Shown: positions 35,484 to 47,488, numbered from the stretch's first letter. The stretch: 64,000 nucleotides of DNA from Allobranchiibius sp. CTAmp26 (GCF_017565405.1 NZ_JAGEKR010000018.1:1-64000), one strand, 5' to 3'. The notes: generated by a model from the letters alone, not told the origin. Numbers and translations are program-made.

Positions 35484-36056
35484 ATAGAGCCGCTGCGCTA
35501 CGCGGCACCCCCGGGTCATCGATGAGCCGTGGGGACTCAAGGATGCGGAGCCCTGGACGACATCAACAGCTCGTCGAGGTCGCCTATCGGCGTTTCGCCT
35601 CCGTTTGTCAGGCGTTTGACGACCTGCGCGGCTTCGAAGCAACGATCTCTTTTCGACGTGCCGAGCGCGCGTGCTCGACACCCGTGCCCACCGTCGCCGC
35701 CGCCCTGTTCGCGGGTCGCCATCCTGGCCGGCTTGCTGCTCCGCCGCGGACCGCTACCCGTCAGTTTCAGCCCCGAACCCCAGCCGTCCGGTGAACGGCA
35801 CATCCCGACCTTGCTGAACTACACCCGACACCCACCTCGCACCATGGACTCCACCGAGAGAGCGCATCAAAGAAGCACACTTACAGCGGACCTGAGGTTC
35901 TCCAGATCGTCGACCCAGCCAGGTCGCTCCCCTTCGCGAAACGCTCGTCTGACGTAATTCAATGGCCCGACGGCGCTGCGGTTATGCGCCTTTCGCTCGT
36001 ACTAGGCGTTGCGGATAGCGTCGGGCGTACGGGAACGATGACGCAAGGGGCAGCCA
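35484..36056. other. long region without a supported gene
   Basis: 573 bp between the divergent lipoprotein and hydrolase genes. Both strands have open frames up to 140 codons, but their predicted proteins are rich in Arg, Pro and Ser with no domain I recognise, as expected for shadow frames or a decayed gene. Composition is mixed and less GC-rich than the core. No repeat, tRNA remnant or integrase fragment is visible. Confidence 0.45.
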
Positions 36057-36758
36057 ATGGAAGTGATCTTCGTTCACGGAGCACTGGTGCGCGACGGTGC
36101 ATGGTGGTGGCAGCCGACTGCTGACGTATTACGAGAGCGCACCGGGATGACCAGTCGTGCGCTGGCCTTGCCATCGTGTGGCGAGACCACACCGGAGGAA
36201 GCGGCCGGAGGCCTTGTTGCAGACGCGGCATCGCTGCGTCGCGAGCTGGACCTGGTGGACTCCGCGATCGTTGTCGGCCATTCCTACGGCGGAACCGTCA
36301 TCGCCGAAGCAGGCCACCATCCGTCGGTGGCACACCTGGTGTACGTGTCGTCCTACCTGCCCGACGTCGGACAGGCACAGAGTGACATCGTGAGCCGGGA
36401 AGCGAACCCGGTGAGAATCGGCGACATCGGAGGCGGCCTGCTCGGCGTCACCGGATATGACGCGGATTCGTTCGGCGCCAGGTTTCTCCAAGACACCGAC
36501 CGGGGCACCCAGAAACAAGCCTGGAGCCGTGTGACCCCTCAGGCGGTGGGTGCCTTCACCACGGTCACGAGCGCTGCCGGGTGGCAGAGCGTCGACTCCA
36601 CCTACATCGTCTGCCGTGATGACCGCAGCACCTCGGTCGAGCTGCAGCGATTCCATGCGAGCCGAGCCACCAGGGCCGTCGAGATGGACACCGGGCACCA
36701 CCCCTTCATCTCTCGACCCGACCTCGTCGCCAGCCACATCGAGGAGTTGCTCACCTGA
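36057..36758 (+). CDS. alpha/beta hydrolase
   Basis: 233 residues. The fold starts directly with EVIFVHGALVRDGAWWW, where HG is the oxyanion region. The nucleophile Ser is in VVGHSYGGTV near residue 75. The catalytic His is in DTGHHPFISRPD near residue 219. This is the small esterase type related to EstC and plant salicylate/hydroxynitrile esterases. The ATG has AGGGGC a few bases upstream. It may act with the monooxygenase 258 bp downstream, but no shared pathway is evident. Confidence 0.87.
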   Translation: MEVIFVHGALVRDGAWWWQPTADVLRERTGMTSRALALPSCGETTPEEAAGGLVADAASLRRELDLVDSAIVVGHSYGGTVIAEAGHHPSVAHLVYVSSYLPDVGQAQSDIVSREANPVRIGDIGGGLLGVTGYDADSFGARFLQDTDRGTQKQAWSRVTPQAVGAFTTVTSAAGWQSVDSTYIVCRDDRSTSVELQRFHASRATRAVEMDTGHHPFISRPDLVASHIEELLT

Positions 36759-37016
36759 TTGAACTGACCCACCACTGATGGGTCGTACGGTCGCCGCTGT
36801 TCGGAGGGGGGTCCGCGAGTGGTGTCTGCCAGTACACCGCGCGCGCGGCGCCAACACTGACGGGCAGGTCGTGGTGATCCTTACCGTGATCGATGCCGCT
36901 CGGAGCGCGAGGCTGACATCCTGTCCGTACTGCCGAACACAGGTAGTGATGGCGAGGACGCTCGGCCCGCGAGGCGGGGAACGACGAATTGGATCGATCG
37001 GCTGGAGGTGGGCCTC

Positions 37017-38492
37017 GTGCAGCGTCTTGTGGTGGGGGCGCGCGTCGCGGTGATCGGGGCTGGCCCCGGTGGTCTCCTGGCAGCGAAGCATGCGATCGAG
37101 GCCGGGTTCGATGTGACCGTGTTCGAGGCGAGCGACGACCTCGGCGGGCAGTGGAACACCACGGCCGCGCACAGCGGGATCTGGCCGGGCATGCGGACGA
37201 ACACCAGCCGGGCGATGACCGCGTTCTCCGATCACCGGGTGCCTTTGACGCACGAGTTGCATCCGTTCGCCGAGCAGATCCAGGACTACCTCCGCTCGTA
37301 CTCCGACGCGTTCGGAGTGACCGAGCGCATCCGGTTCGGGACGCGTGTCACCGATCTGCGTCCGGCGTGGAGGGTGAACGACGAGCCGTTCGACGCGGTC
37401 GTTCTGGCGTCCGGACGGTTCCGTGCTCCGGTGCTACCGGCCGGTTTGGACGGCTTCACCGGTGAGATGCTGCACGCCTTCGACTACCCCGGTGCCGACC
37501 ACTTCCGCGGGCGGCGTGTGCTGGTGTACGGCAACGGCGTGAGCGGGCACGAGATCGCATCCGATCTCGCGGCAACGACCAGCGTCATCTCCGCCTATCG
37601 CAAACCGCGCTACGTCCTGCAGAAGAACGTGGCCGGAGTCTCCTCGGATTGGCAGTGGTACACCCACATCGGAGCGCTCCGGCGGGCAGTGATGGCGCCG
37701 CAGAGCTATGGCGCCCTCCTGCGCGAGCGCGTGCTGCGGGTCGCCGGGAATCCAGCCGACTTCGGAGCGCCTGAACCCAGCGCCGACTTCTTCCTCGCCG
37801 GCCACTCGCTCTCCCAGGACTACCTCACGCAGATACAGGCCGGATCAATCGCATGCCGGCCGGCCATCATGACGGCGCTCGGGGATCGGGTGACCTTCGC
37901 CGACGGCAGCTGCGAACGAGTCGATGCGATCATCTGCGCGACCGGATACCGCCTCGACCTTCCTTACCTGTCCCAGGATCTGTGGGCGGTACTGCGACCC
38001 GATCTGCGACTGCACCACCGGACCATGCATCCAGACCTTCCGGGCTTCGGCGTCATCGGTCAGTTCGCTCTGCAGGGGCCCTACTTCCCGTTGCTCGAAC
38101 TGCAAGCCCGCTGGATCGTCAACTCATGGGCCGGTGTCGGACCAGAGCCGGACGCGCGAGCCGCACGCGCAAGTGTTGCTACCGCTCCGCCGCCGATCGA
38201 CTCGCACAACGTCCTTGCTCTCACCCTGGCCGATGCCGCTGGAGTGGCGCCCGACATCCGCGCCCGCCCTGACCTGGCCGAGCCGTTGCTGTTCGGGCCG
38301 ATGCTGCCGCCTCGCTATCGCCTGGATGGGCCAGGGGCTCATCGCGATGCAGCGACGACCTTCCGGGACCAGCTAGCCACGTCCCCACGCGCCGCGGTCG
38401 AACCCGACGACATCGCGGCCTTGCCCGATGTCGGCTTTCCCGACCTGCTCCCCAGGGTTCGCCCACCGCAACCGCGCCCCATCGAGCAGTGA
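37017..38492 (+). CDS. flavin-containing monooxygenase (FMO / Baeyer-Villiger type)
   Basis: About 491 residues. The FAD motif VIGAGPGGLLAAKHA is near the N-terminus, with DLGGQWNTT after it. The diagnostic FMO/BVMO fingerprint FxGxxxHxxxY reads FTGEMLHAFDY, followed by the NADPH site VLVYGNGVSGHEIA. ATGYRLDLPYL is the ATG(Y) motif of class B monooxygenases. The GTG at 37017 is preferred because GGAGG (37004-37008) sits 8 bases upstream; GTG 37008 is the alternative. Substrate unknown. A large hairpin follows the stop. Confidence 0.87.
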   Translation: MQRLVVGARVAVIGAGPGGLLAAKHAIEAGFDVTVFEASDDLGGQWNTTAAHSGIWPGMRTNTSRAMTAFSDHRVPLTHELHPFAEQIQDYLRSYSDAFGVTERIRFGTRVTDLRPAWRVNDEPFDAVVLASGRFRAPVLPAGLDGFTGEMLHAFDYPGADHFRGRRVLVYGNGVSGHEIASDLAATTSVISAYRKPRYVLQKNVAGVSSDWQWYTHIGALRRAVMAPQSYGALLRERVLRVAGNPADFGAPEPSADFFLAGHSLSQDYLTQIQAGSIACRPAIMTALGDRVTFADGSCERVDAIICATGYRLDLPYLSQDLWAVLRPDLRLHHRTMHPDLPGFGVIGQFALQGPYFPLLELQARWIVNSWAGVGPEPDARAARASVATAPPPIDSHNVLALTLADAAGVAPDIRARPDLAEPLLFGPMLPPRYRLDGPGAHRDAATTFRDQLATSPRAAVEPDDIAALPDVGFPDLLPRVRPPQPRPIEQ

Positions 38493-38504
38493 CCGCCCTG
38501 CGCC

Positions 38505-38580
38505 GACGAGACATCGGTCGGCTGAGACCCTCTCGGAAGGCCCCGCGTTTTCGGGCCGTCCTGCAGACCGACGTCTCATC
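38505..38580 (+). terminator. large bipartite hairpin after the monooxygenase
   Basis: Outer arms 38505-38522 and 38563-38580 match at 15 of 18 positions when reverse-complemented. Inside, GGCCC (38539-38543) and GGGCC (38553-38557) close a loop containing TTTT. It begins 12 bp after the FMO stop and fits the arm–spacer–arm class seen elsewhere in the window. Confidence 0.6.
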
Positions 38581-38637
38581 AGGGCTCACCAGAGGTCGCG
38601 GCCGCCGCCGTACTTCCCTGGGCTACGGACATGGCGA

Positions 38638-38666
38638 AGGCCCTCCCGCCTGAGCGGAGAGGGCCT
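38638..38666. terminator. hairpin downstream of tRNA-Ala
   Basis: AGGCCCTC (38638-38645) and GAGGGCCT (38659-38666) pair perfectly, with an inner CCGC/GCGG stem. It lies 16 bp past the 3' end of tRNA-Ala on the minus strand, so it probably terminates the tRNA transcript. Confidence 0.65.
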
Positions 38667-38681
38667 CTGACCTGCGAATTG

Positions 38682-38754
38682 TGGAGTGTAGGGGATTCGA
38701 ACCCCTGACCCTCGCCTTGCAAAGGCGATGCTCTACCAACTGAGCTAACACCCC
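38682..38754 (-). tRNA. tRNA-Ala (anticodon TGC)
   Basis: A cloverleaf is readable on the minus strand. The acceptor is GGGGTGT with ACACTCC and discriminator A, the D-arm TAGCTCAGTTGGTAGAGCA, the anticodon loop TTTGCAA and the T-arm GGGTTCGAATCCC. CCA is not encoded. The gyrA – tRNA-Ile – tRNA-Ala order is conserved in Actinobacteria. Confidence 0.96.
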
Positions 38755-38822
38755 AGGCTCTGGTGTTCCTACCTGCACATCGAGGTGCAGCTAGGAGTCG
38801 CGCCGTACGGCGCGGAGCCGGA

Positions 38823-38966
38823 TCAGACGCCCGACGAGCCGCCTGTGGGGGGCTTGTCGGCGGCCTGGGCCCACAGGTCCTTGCCGGCCTTGTCCTGGTC
38901 CCGCTTCTTCTTGAAGGCAGCAGCCGCTGCGGCAGCACCTGCCAGCACGACGATCTTCTTGAGCAT
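38823..38966 (-). CDS. DLW-39 family small protein
   Basis: 47 residues between the two tRNA genes. It starts MLKKIVVLAGAAAAAAAF, a short hydrophobic helix, and continues with KKKRDQDKAGKDLWAQA, which contains the DLW signature. The ATG at 38966 has AGGAGG 5 bases upstream. This tiny actinobacterial family is typically encoded here beside gyrA and tRNA-Ala. Function is unknown; a membrane-attached helix with a basic cytoplasmic part is likely. Confidence 0.88.
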   Translation of the reverse strand: MLKKIVVLAGAAAAAAAFKKKRDQDKAGKDLWAQAADKPPTGGSSGV

Positions 38967-39022
38967 CGATCCTCCTGGACGGTACGACGGGCACGCGCGG
39001 GGAGCGCGTACCGAACGGCTGG

Positions 39023-39099
39023 TGGTGGGCCTAACAGGACTTGAACCTGTGGCCTCTTCCTTATCAGGGAAGCGCTCTAACCGACTGAGCTATAGGCCC
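39023..39099 (-). tRNA. tRNA-Ile (anticodon GAT)
   Basis: Minus-strand cloverleaf: acceptor GGGCCTA/TAGGCCC, D-arm TAGCTCAGTCGGTTAGAGCG, anticodon loop CTGATAA and T-arm CAGGTTCAAGTCCTG. CCA is encoded at 39023-39025. The two tRNA genes flank the DLW-39 gene. Confidence 0.96.
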
Positions 39100-39204
39100 G
39101 TATCACCGCAGTGCGCCCACCCACGAAACCGCGGGTCAGGCGCCGAACGAGGTTACCTCAACCCCCCGGGACCAGCCAAAACGCCGGCGGTCCAAGCGAG
39201 AGTT

Positions 39205-39244
39205 GGGTGTACGCGGGCGCCCGATCGAGCGCACCCGTACACCC
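39205..39244 (-). terminator. terminator of the gyrA–DUF3566 transcript
   Basis: GGGTGTACG (39205-39213) and CGTACACCC (39236-39244) pair perfectly, with a GC-rich interior that can fold further. It starts 4 bp after the DUF3566 stop on the minus strand. Confidence 0.65.
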
Positions 39245-39248
39245 GATG

Positions 39249-39791
39249 TCACTCGTCGGTCAGCGTGAGGTGCAGGCCGCCGACCAGCGAGGAGCAGATG
39301 TTGTAGAGGAACGCGCCCAGGGTCGCGATCGCCGTCATCAGGAAGATGTCGATCACGCCGATGACCACCGACAGCGACATCACCCGCCCGAAGCCGATGT
39401 AGTCCATCAAGTTGAACGAGCTGCCCTTGCGGTCCATCGACCGCAACAGGTCGTTGAGGTTGCCGAAGACGCCCATCCCGGACAGCACGGTCCACAGCAC
39501 CCCGGTCATCACCACGCCCGCGATTGCCACGGCGACCGAGAGCAGGAAGGCGATCTTGAAGACCGACCAGGGGTCGACCCGGGACAGCGAGAGCCGGACC
39601 CGGCGCGGGGTCGCGCGACCGGGCCGCGACGTACGGGCGGCCGGTCGGGGCGCGGGCCTGCCCCCACGGTTCGCCGCGGGTGCGGGTGCAGGGGCCTTGC
39701 GGGCCCCAGAGGTCCCGGCTTTGCCCGGTAGGCGCGCCGCGGGGCTGTCGTTCCCGGCCCGTGCGGTGTCATTCGGCGTGTCAGTGCTCAC
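39249..39791 (-). CDS. DUF3566 domain membrane protein
   Basis: 180 residues. The first 65 are Ala/Pro/Arg-rich and disordered. [20 protein letters not shown] opens the DUF3566 domain, followed by a helix near 78-103 and another near 140-165 ([20 protein letters not shown]). Its ATG overlaps the stop of gyrA (ATGA). The family sits next to gyrA across Actinobacteria, and its role is unknown though envelope-related ideas exist. Length and layout are normal. Confidence 0.93.
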   Translation of the reverse strand: MSTDTPNDTARAGNDSPAARLPGKAGTSGARKAPAPAPAANRGGRPAPRPAARTSRPGRATPRRVRLSLSRVDPWSVFKIAFLLSVAVAIAGVVMTGVLWTVLSGMGVFGNLNDLLRSMDRKGSSFNLMDYIGFGRVMSLSVVIGVIDIFLMTAIATLGAFLYNICSSLVGGLHLTLTDE

Positions 39792-42367
39792 TCAGGATCT
39801 CCAGACTCCTGCGGATCTGTAGTCCCAGTCTCGCCGGGTACAGGGTTTTCCTCGACTGACGCTACGGCATCATCGGCCAGCTCTTCGACCTCTGCCTCCG
39901 CATTGCGCGCCACGGCCACGATCGCGTCGCCCTTGTCGGGGGTCGCGAACTGCACTCCCTGGGTGGATCGGCCGGTACGCCGCACCTCATCCACCCGGGA
40001 CCGCACGATCTTGCCCTTCTCCATCACGACCAGCACCTCGTCGCCGTCGTGGGTGATCAGGGCACCGACGAGGTCACCGCCGCGTTCGGAGATGTTGGCG
40101 ACCTTCACCCCGAGCGTGGCCCGGCCCTTGGTCGGGTAGTCCGAGCTGGCGGTCCGCTTGGCCAGGCCGTTCTCGAAGACCACGAAGACGTCGGGGTCCT
40201 CGCCTTCGGGTACGACGTTCATCGCCAGCAGCTCGTCGCCGTCACGGAACTTCATGCCCGTCACACCCGAGGTGCCACGACCCATCGGCCGCAGGCTGTC
40301 GTCGGTGGCGTGGAAGCGCACCGACTGGCCCTTGCGGGAGACCAGCAGTACGTCGTCCAGGGGTGCGGCCAGCGCCGCCGCGACCAACTCGTCACCGTCA
40401 CGCAGGTTGACCGCGATCAGCCCGCCGGAGCGCGGCGAGTCGTACTCGGTCAGCCGGGTCTTCTTGACCAGCCCGCGACGGGTCGCGAGCAGCAGGTACG
40501 GGTCGGTCGTGTAGTCGCGCAGCGCCATCACCTGGGCGATCTGCTCGTCCGGCTGGAACGCCAGCAGGTTGGCGACGTGCTGGCCCTTGGCGTCCCGCGA
40601 ACTCTCCGGCAGCTCGTACGCCTTGATCCGGTAGACCCGCCCGGCGTTGGTGAAGAAGAGCAGCCAGTGGTGGGTGGAGGTGGTGAAGAAGGTCGACACC
40701 ACGTCGTCGCCGCGCAGTTGCGCACCGCGCACGCCCTTGCCGCCGCGCCGCTGGGAGCGGTACTCGGCCATCTTGACGCGCTTGGCGTAGCCCCCGCGGG
40801 TGATCGTGACGACCACGTCCTCCTCGGGGATCAGGTCCTCCATCGACATGTCACCGTCGAAGGGCACGATCTGGGTACGCCGCTCGTCGCCGTACTTGTC
40901 GACGATCTCGCCCAGCTCGGTGCTGACGATGCCGCGCTGCCGCTCGGGCTTAGCCAGGATGTCCTGGTAGTCCTCGATCATCCGCTGCAGCTCGTCGTGG
41001 TCGTCGGTGATCCGCTGACGCTCCATCGCGGCCAGCCGGCGCAGCTGCAGGTCGAGGATCGCCCGCGCCTGCAGCTCGTCGACGTCCAGCAGCTCCATCA
41101 GCCCGGTGCGTGCCTCGTCCGCGGACGGGCTGCGCCGGATCAGGGCGATGACCTCGTCGAGCATCTCCAGCGCCTTGAGGTAGCCGCGCAGCAGGTGGAT
41201 CTGCTCCTCGGCCTTGCGCAGCCGGTACTCGGTACGCCGGCGGATGACCTCGATCTGGTGGTCGACCCAGTGCTTGATGAACGAGCTGATCGGCAGCGTG
41301 CGCGGCACGCCGTCGACCAGGGCCAGCATGTTGGCGCCGAAGTTCTGCTGCAGCTGGGTGTGCTTGTAGAGGTTGTTCAGCACCACCTTGGCCACGGCGT
41401 CGCGCTTCAGCACGATGACCAGGCGCTGCCCCGTACGACCGGAGCTCTCGTCGCGCAGGTCGGCGATGCCGGCGATCCGCCCGTCCTTGACCTGCTGGGC
41501 GATCTTCTCCGCCAATGCGTCCCGGTTGACCTGGTACGGCAGCTCGGTGACCACGAGGCACTGACGGCCCTGGATCTCCTCGACCTCCACCACCGCGCGC
41601 ATCGTGATCGAGCCACGACCGGTGCGGTACGCGTCCTCGATGCCACGGCGACCGAGCACCAGGGCGCCGGTCGGGAAGTCCGGGCCCGGGATCAGGGTGA
41701 GCAGCTTCTCCAGCAGCTCCTCCCGAGTCACCTCCGGGTTCTCCAGCAGCCACAGGGCGCCCGAGGCGACCTCGCGCAGGTTGTGCGGCGGGATCTGGGT
41801 CGCCATCCCGACCGCGATGCCGGCCGAGCCGTTGACCAACAGGTTGGGGTAGCGCGCCGGCAGCACGACCGGCTGCATCGTCTTGCCGTCGTAATTGGGC
41901 TCGAAGTCGACGGTCTCCTCGTGGATGTCGCGTACGAGCTCCATCGACAGCTGCGTCATCCGGCACTCGGTGTACCGCGGCGCCGCAGCCCCGTCGTTGC
42001 CCGGCGAGCCGAAGTTGCCCTGCCCGTCGACCAGCGGGTAGCGCATCGACCACGGCTGCACCAGCCGCACCATGGCGTCGTAGATCGGCGCGTCACCGTG
42101 CGGGTGGTAGTGACCCATCACGTCACCGACGACGCGGCTGCACTTGTTGTACCCGCGGTCGGGACGGTAGCCACCGTCGTACATCGCGTAGACGATGCGG
42201 CGGTGCACCGGCTTCAACCCGTCGCGTACGTCGGGCAGCGCGCGGCTCACGATCACGCTCATCGCGTACTCGATGTAGCTGCGCTGCATCTCCGCGTTGA
42301 GGTCGGTGGCCTCGATGCCGGTGCGCCCGGGGCCTTCGCCGTCCGGTGGGCCTGTCACGTCAGACAT
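39788..42367 (-). CDS. gyrA: DNA gyrase subunit A
   Basis: 859 residues. It cuts and rejoins DNA for negative supercoiling as an A2B2 complex with GyrB. The catalytic Tyr is Y132 in APRYTECRM. The quinolone-determining region reads [10 protein letters not shown] at 88-97, with Ala at the position of E. coli Ser83, as in mycobacteria, and Asp at the Asp87 position. C-terminal beta-pinwheel repeats include the GyrA box QRRGGKG. The tail after about residue 830 is acidic. It lies 106 bp downstream of gyrB and overlaps DUF3566. Confidence 0.98.
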   Translation of the reverse strand: MSDVTGPPDGEGPGRTGIEATDLNAEMQRSYIEYAMSVIVSRALPDVRDGLKPVHRRIVYAMYDGGYRPDRGYNKCSRVVGDVMGHYHPHGDAPIYDAMVRLVQPWSMRYPLVDGQGNFGSPGNDGAAAPRYTECRMTQLSMELVRDIHEETVDFEPNYDGKTMQPVVLPARYPNLLVNGSAGIAVGMATQIPPHNLREVASGALWLLENPEVTREELLEKLLTLIPGPDFPTGALVLGRRGIEDAYRTGRGSITMRAVVEVEEIQGRQCLVVTELPYQVNRDALAEKIAQQVKDGRIAGIADLRDESSGRTGQRLVIVLKRDAVAKVVLNNLYKHTQLQQNFGANMLALVDGVPRTLPISSFIKHWVDHQIEVIRRRTEYRLRKAEEQIHLLRGYLKALEMLDEVIALIRRSPSADEARTGLMELLDVDELQARAILDLQLRRLAAMERQRITDDHDELQRMIEDYQDILAKPERQRGIVSTELGEIVDKYGDERRTQIVPFDGDMSMEDLIPEEDVVVTITRGGYAKRVKMAEYRSQRRGGKGVRGAQLRGDDVVSTFFTTSTHHWLLFFTNAGRVYRIKAYELPESSRDAKGQHVANLLAFQPDEQIAQVMALRDYTTDPYLLLATRRGLVKKTRLTEYDSPRSGGLIAVNLRDGDELVAAALAAPLDDVLLVSRKGQSVRFHATDDSLRPMGRGTSGVTGMKFRDGDELLAMNVVPEGEDPDVFVVFENGLAKRTASSDYPTKGRATLGVKVANISERGGDLVGALITHDGDEVLVVMEKGKIVRSRVDEVRRTGRSTQGVQFATPDKGDAIVAVARNAEAEVEELADDAVASVEENPVPGETGTTDPQESGDPE

Positions 42368-42416
42368 GAATTCCCTTGATCCTCAGTTGTTTCTTCTCAA
42401 GCGATGGGCTGCACCT

Positions 42417-42468
42417 GCGAGTGTCCGCGAATTCGTGCACCCGTCTGCGCGATTCTGCGGACACTCGC
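42417..42468. terminator. long-arm palindrome in the gyrB–gyrA gap
   Basis: GCGAGTGTCCGC (42417-42428) and GCGGACACTCGC (42457-42468) are perfectly complementary around 28 bases. It begins 5 bp after the gyrB stop. It could terminate or attenuate transcription between gyrB and gyrA, which would separate their expression. It belongs to the arm–spacer–arm class. Confidence 0.6.
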
Positions 42469-42473
42469 GAGTG

Positions 42474-44861
<2,388 letters not shown>

Positions 44862-44875
44862 TCAGCGGCGTCGGG

Positions 44876-45628
44876 TCACTTGCGCATCACGTCGATGAAC
44901 GTCGGCGACGTCCGGGACCCGCTCGGCGGGATCGTGCACTGGATGTAGGGCCCGATCACGCAGTTGAGCTGGTAGGTCTGCTTGGTCGCCGCGCTCGTGG
45001 CGTCGAAGCTGAAACTGCCGCCGCTCGTGGACGCCGCTCGCGCGGTCGCCTGGTTCGCGACGTCGGCCACGAAGGCGCATGTCGTCCCCGAGCCGCTCAC
45101 CTTGTATCCGGTGTCCGTGCCCTGGCACTTCTCGAAACCGGGCGGCGGAGCGGTGGCGGGCGCCGGGGTCGACGCCTTGCTCGACGGCGAGTTGCTGCTC
45201 GGCGCGGATGACGAGGTGGACGGCGCGGACGGTGGCGGGGTGCTCGTCACGGTCCGGGTCACCACGGGGGTGGTGCTCGCCGCGGTGTTGGGGTGGGTGC
45301 GCTGGCCGCGCAGGATCATGAACCCGACGACCGCGATCGCCAGCACCGAGGCGCCGATCACCACCCAGGGCAGCACCATGCTGGCGCCGCGCGGGGGCGG
45401 GGGAGAGCCGACAGGCCCCCCGTCGTACGCCGGCGGCGCCGACCTGGCGCGTCCGGGCGCGACCGGAGGGGGCTCGTCGTACCCGGGCCCGCCCGGGGCC
45501 ATCGGTGCGAATCCTGCGGGGTCGGTGGGGTGGTCCGCGGCTCGTGCGCGGGATCCCCGATCGGCCGGGAAAAGGTCGTCGAAGGTGTCGTCGCTCGCCG
45601 GCGTACGTGGGTCGTGGTGGTCTGACAC
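44876..45628 (-). CDS. single-pass membrane protein with Pro/Ser linkers
   Basis: About 250 residues from the GTG at 45628. The cytoplasmic N-terminal part is Asp/Pro/Gly-rich (DDTFDDLFPADRG). One helix (VLPWVVIGASVLAIAVVGFM) lies near residue 85. A Thr/Ser/Pro linker follows, then a small extracytoplasmic domain with four cysteines (FEKCQGTD, TTCAFVAD, LNCVIGPYIQC). No family is recognised. The place between dciA and gyrB is unusual for such a protein. Function unknown. Confidence 0.75.
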   Translation of the reverse strand: MSDHHDPRTPASDDTFDDLFPADRGSRARAADHPTDPAGFAPMAPGGPGYDEPPPVAPGRARSAPPAYDGGPVGSPPPPRGASMVLPWVVIGASVLAIAVVGFMILRGQRTHPNTAASTTPVVTRTVTSTPPPSAPSTSSSAPSSNSPSSKASTPAPATAPPPGFEKCQGTDTGYKVSGSGTTCAFVADVANQATARAASTSGGSFSFDATSAATKQTYQLNCVIGPYIQCTIPPSGSRTSPTFIDVMRK

Positions 45629-45695
45629 GGTAAAGGAAATCCTGCCGTTGCGTACAGATTGCCCCACCACGGTAAGGGCGAACCCGGTGTTTCGC

Positions 45696-46256
45696 TCAAC
45701 CGTAGGTGTCGCGCGGCCCTCGTCCGGGGGCGCTGCGCAGCCCGTGCGACCACGACGGAGACCCCGGTCCGGTCACCCGCAGCTCGGTCACCACGTCGGC
45801 CCCGACGACCTGCTCCATCCGGCCGAGCAGGGTCGAGGCCAGCAGTCTCAACTGGGTGGCCCAGGCCGTGGAGTCCGCCTTCACGGTGAGCACCCCGTCG
45901 GCGTACGCGACGGGTTCGCTGTGCGCCGCGACGTCCTCGCCGACGATCTCCCGCCAGCGGCCCATCACGGCGCCGGCCGCGACGTCGAGCTGCCAGCCGC
46001 GTTCGGAGAGCAGCTTGTCGAACTGGTTGCCCAGCAGCGACGGGTCACGCCCGTCGTCCTGGGCCCGGCCCTGCCCGATGTCACCGGCCCGCGGGCGGCG
46101 CTTCGGGATGCGGGCACCGGGGCGGAATCCCTTCTCCGAGGCGCTCATTCGCGCCCGGGCGACGGCTTCGCGTGCCGCGGCGAAACGGTCGGCGACCAGC
46201 TCCTCGTCGGCGCCCTCGCCCGCGCCCGACGGCTCCTGCGACTCGTCGTCGTTCAC
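45696..46256 (-). CDS. dciA: DciA-like helicase loader (DUF721)
   Basis: 186 residues. The N-terminal half is charged and disordered. The DUF721 core starts LLGNQFDKLLSERGWQLDVA and has VMGRWREIVGEDVAAHSEPV, then LTVKADSTAWATQLRLLAS. DciA loads the replicative helicase DnaB in bacteria without DnaC. Its ATG overlaps the recF stop (ATGA), the usual actinobacterial arrangement. Confidence 0.92.
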   Translation of the reverse strand: MNDDESQEPSGAGEGADEELVADRFAAAREAVARARMSASEKGFRPGARIPKRRPRAGDIGQGRAQDDGRDPSLLGNQFDKLLSERGWQLDVAAGAVMGRWREIVGEDVAAHSEPVAYADGVLTVKADSTAWATQLRLLASTLLGRMEQVVGADVVTELRVTGPGSPSWSHGLRSAPGRGPRDTYG

Positions 46257-47488
46257 GAGATGGCCCGCGTCGGAGTCGCGTCGGAGGGGTCGCTCTCGAC
46301 CTCGTCAGTGGTCGGGGCTGTGGCGGCCGATGCGCTCGGGTCGGGCGGCGGCACCGTGACCGCACCCCGGCGTACGTCGTAGAGCCGGCCGGCCAGGTCC
46401 GGCGGCACATCGTCGCGGACCGCGGCTGTGATGAGTACCTGTTCGCAGTCGGAGATCAGGGCAGCCAGGCGGGTCCGCCGGCCGACGTCCAGCTCGGCGA
46501 AGACGTCGTCCAGCACGAGCACCGGATCGGTCGCCACATCGGCGCGCAACAACTGGTAGCCCGCCAGGCGCAGCGCGAGGGCGAACGACCACGACTCGCC
46601 GTGGCTCGCGTACCCCTTGGCGGGCAGCTCGCCCAGGGTCAGCTCCAGGTCGTCGCGGTGCGGCCCGACCAGGGTGATGCCGCGCTCGACCTCGCGGCTG
46701 CGCTGCTCGGCGAAGCCCGCGTGCATCGCCGCGGTGATCTCCTCCACGGTCGGCACCGCGCCGTCACCGGACGGCACCGGCGCCAGCCCCGGCAGCGACG
46801 TCTGGTAGTCGATCCGGGCACCGGACACGCTGTCGCTGACCTGGTCGTAGGCCTGCCCGACGTACGGCGCGAGGTCGCGCAGCAGCCGCAGCCGCGCGTA
46901 CGTCAGGTTGGCCCCGGTCGCGGCGAGGTGGGTGTCCCAGACGGGCAGCGAGTCGGCCAGCGCCGCGTCGTTCCTGCTGGTGCGGGCGTTCTTCAGCAAC
47001 GCGTTGCGCTGCTTGAGGATCTTGTCGTAGTCCGAGCGCGCTGCGGCCCACCGTGGTTGGCGCGCGACCAGCAGGTCGTCCAGGAAGCGGCGCCGCCCGG
47101 CCGGGTCCCCCTTCACCAGCGCCAGGTCCTCGGGGGCGAAGAGCACGGTCCGCAGGCTGCCGAGGATGTCCCGGGGCCGCACGGCGGCACCCCTGCCGAG
47201 GCGGGCGCGATTGGCCCGTCCGGGGTTGATCTCGATCTCGATGCTCTGGTCGCGCCCGTCGCGCACCACGACCGCGCGGACGACGGCCTGCTCGTCACCG
47301 GCCCGGATCAGCGGGTGGTCGGTGGCGACGCGGTGCGAGCCGAGGGTGGCGAGGTAGCCGACCGCCTCCACGAGGTTGGTCTTGCCCTGCCCGTTGCGCC
47401 CGACCAACGTCGTGACCCCGGGTTCGAAGTCGAGCTCGAGCTGCTCATAGGACCGGAACCCGGTCAGAGTCAGCCGTCGCAGGTACAT
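46253..47488 (-). CDS. recF: DNA replication and repair protein RecF
   Basis: 411 residues, SMC-like ABC ATPase that helps load RecA at gaps. MYLRRLTLTGFRSYEQLEL is the typical start. Walker A is GRNGQGKTN near residue 34. The signature and Walker B region is in the last third (VLVLDDVFAELDVGRR). The extra C-terminal 35 residues are Ser/Thr/Pro-rich. It precedes dciA with a 4-bp overlap. Confidence 0.96.
   Translation of the reverse strand: MYLRRLTLTGFRSYEQLELDFEPGVTTLVGRNGQGKTNLVEAVGYLATLGSHRVATDHPLIRAGDEQAVVRAVVVRDGRDQSIEIEINPGRANRARLGRGAAVRPRDILGSLRTVLFAPEDLALVKGDPAGRRRFLDDLLVARQPRWAAARSDYDKILKQRNALLKNARTSRNDAALADSLPVWDTHLAATGANLTYARLRLLRDLAPYVGQAYDQVSDSVSGARIDYQTSLPGLAPVPSGDGAVPTVEEITAAMHAGFAEQRSREVERGITLVGPHRDDLELTLGELPAKGYASHGESWSFALALRLAGYQLLRADVATDPVLVLDDVFAELDVGRRTRLAALISDCEQVLITAAVRDDVPPDLAGRLYDVRRGAVTVPPPDPSASAATAPTTDEVESDPSDATPTRAIS

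Noticed and set aside
38493-38754. tRNA-Ala 3' end as integration site for the accessory region 23-38 kb
   Set aside because: No integrase gene and no duplicated tRNA 3' end was seen at the left side. The FMO gene and hairpins approach the tRNA without a visible direct repeat.
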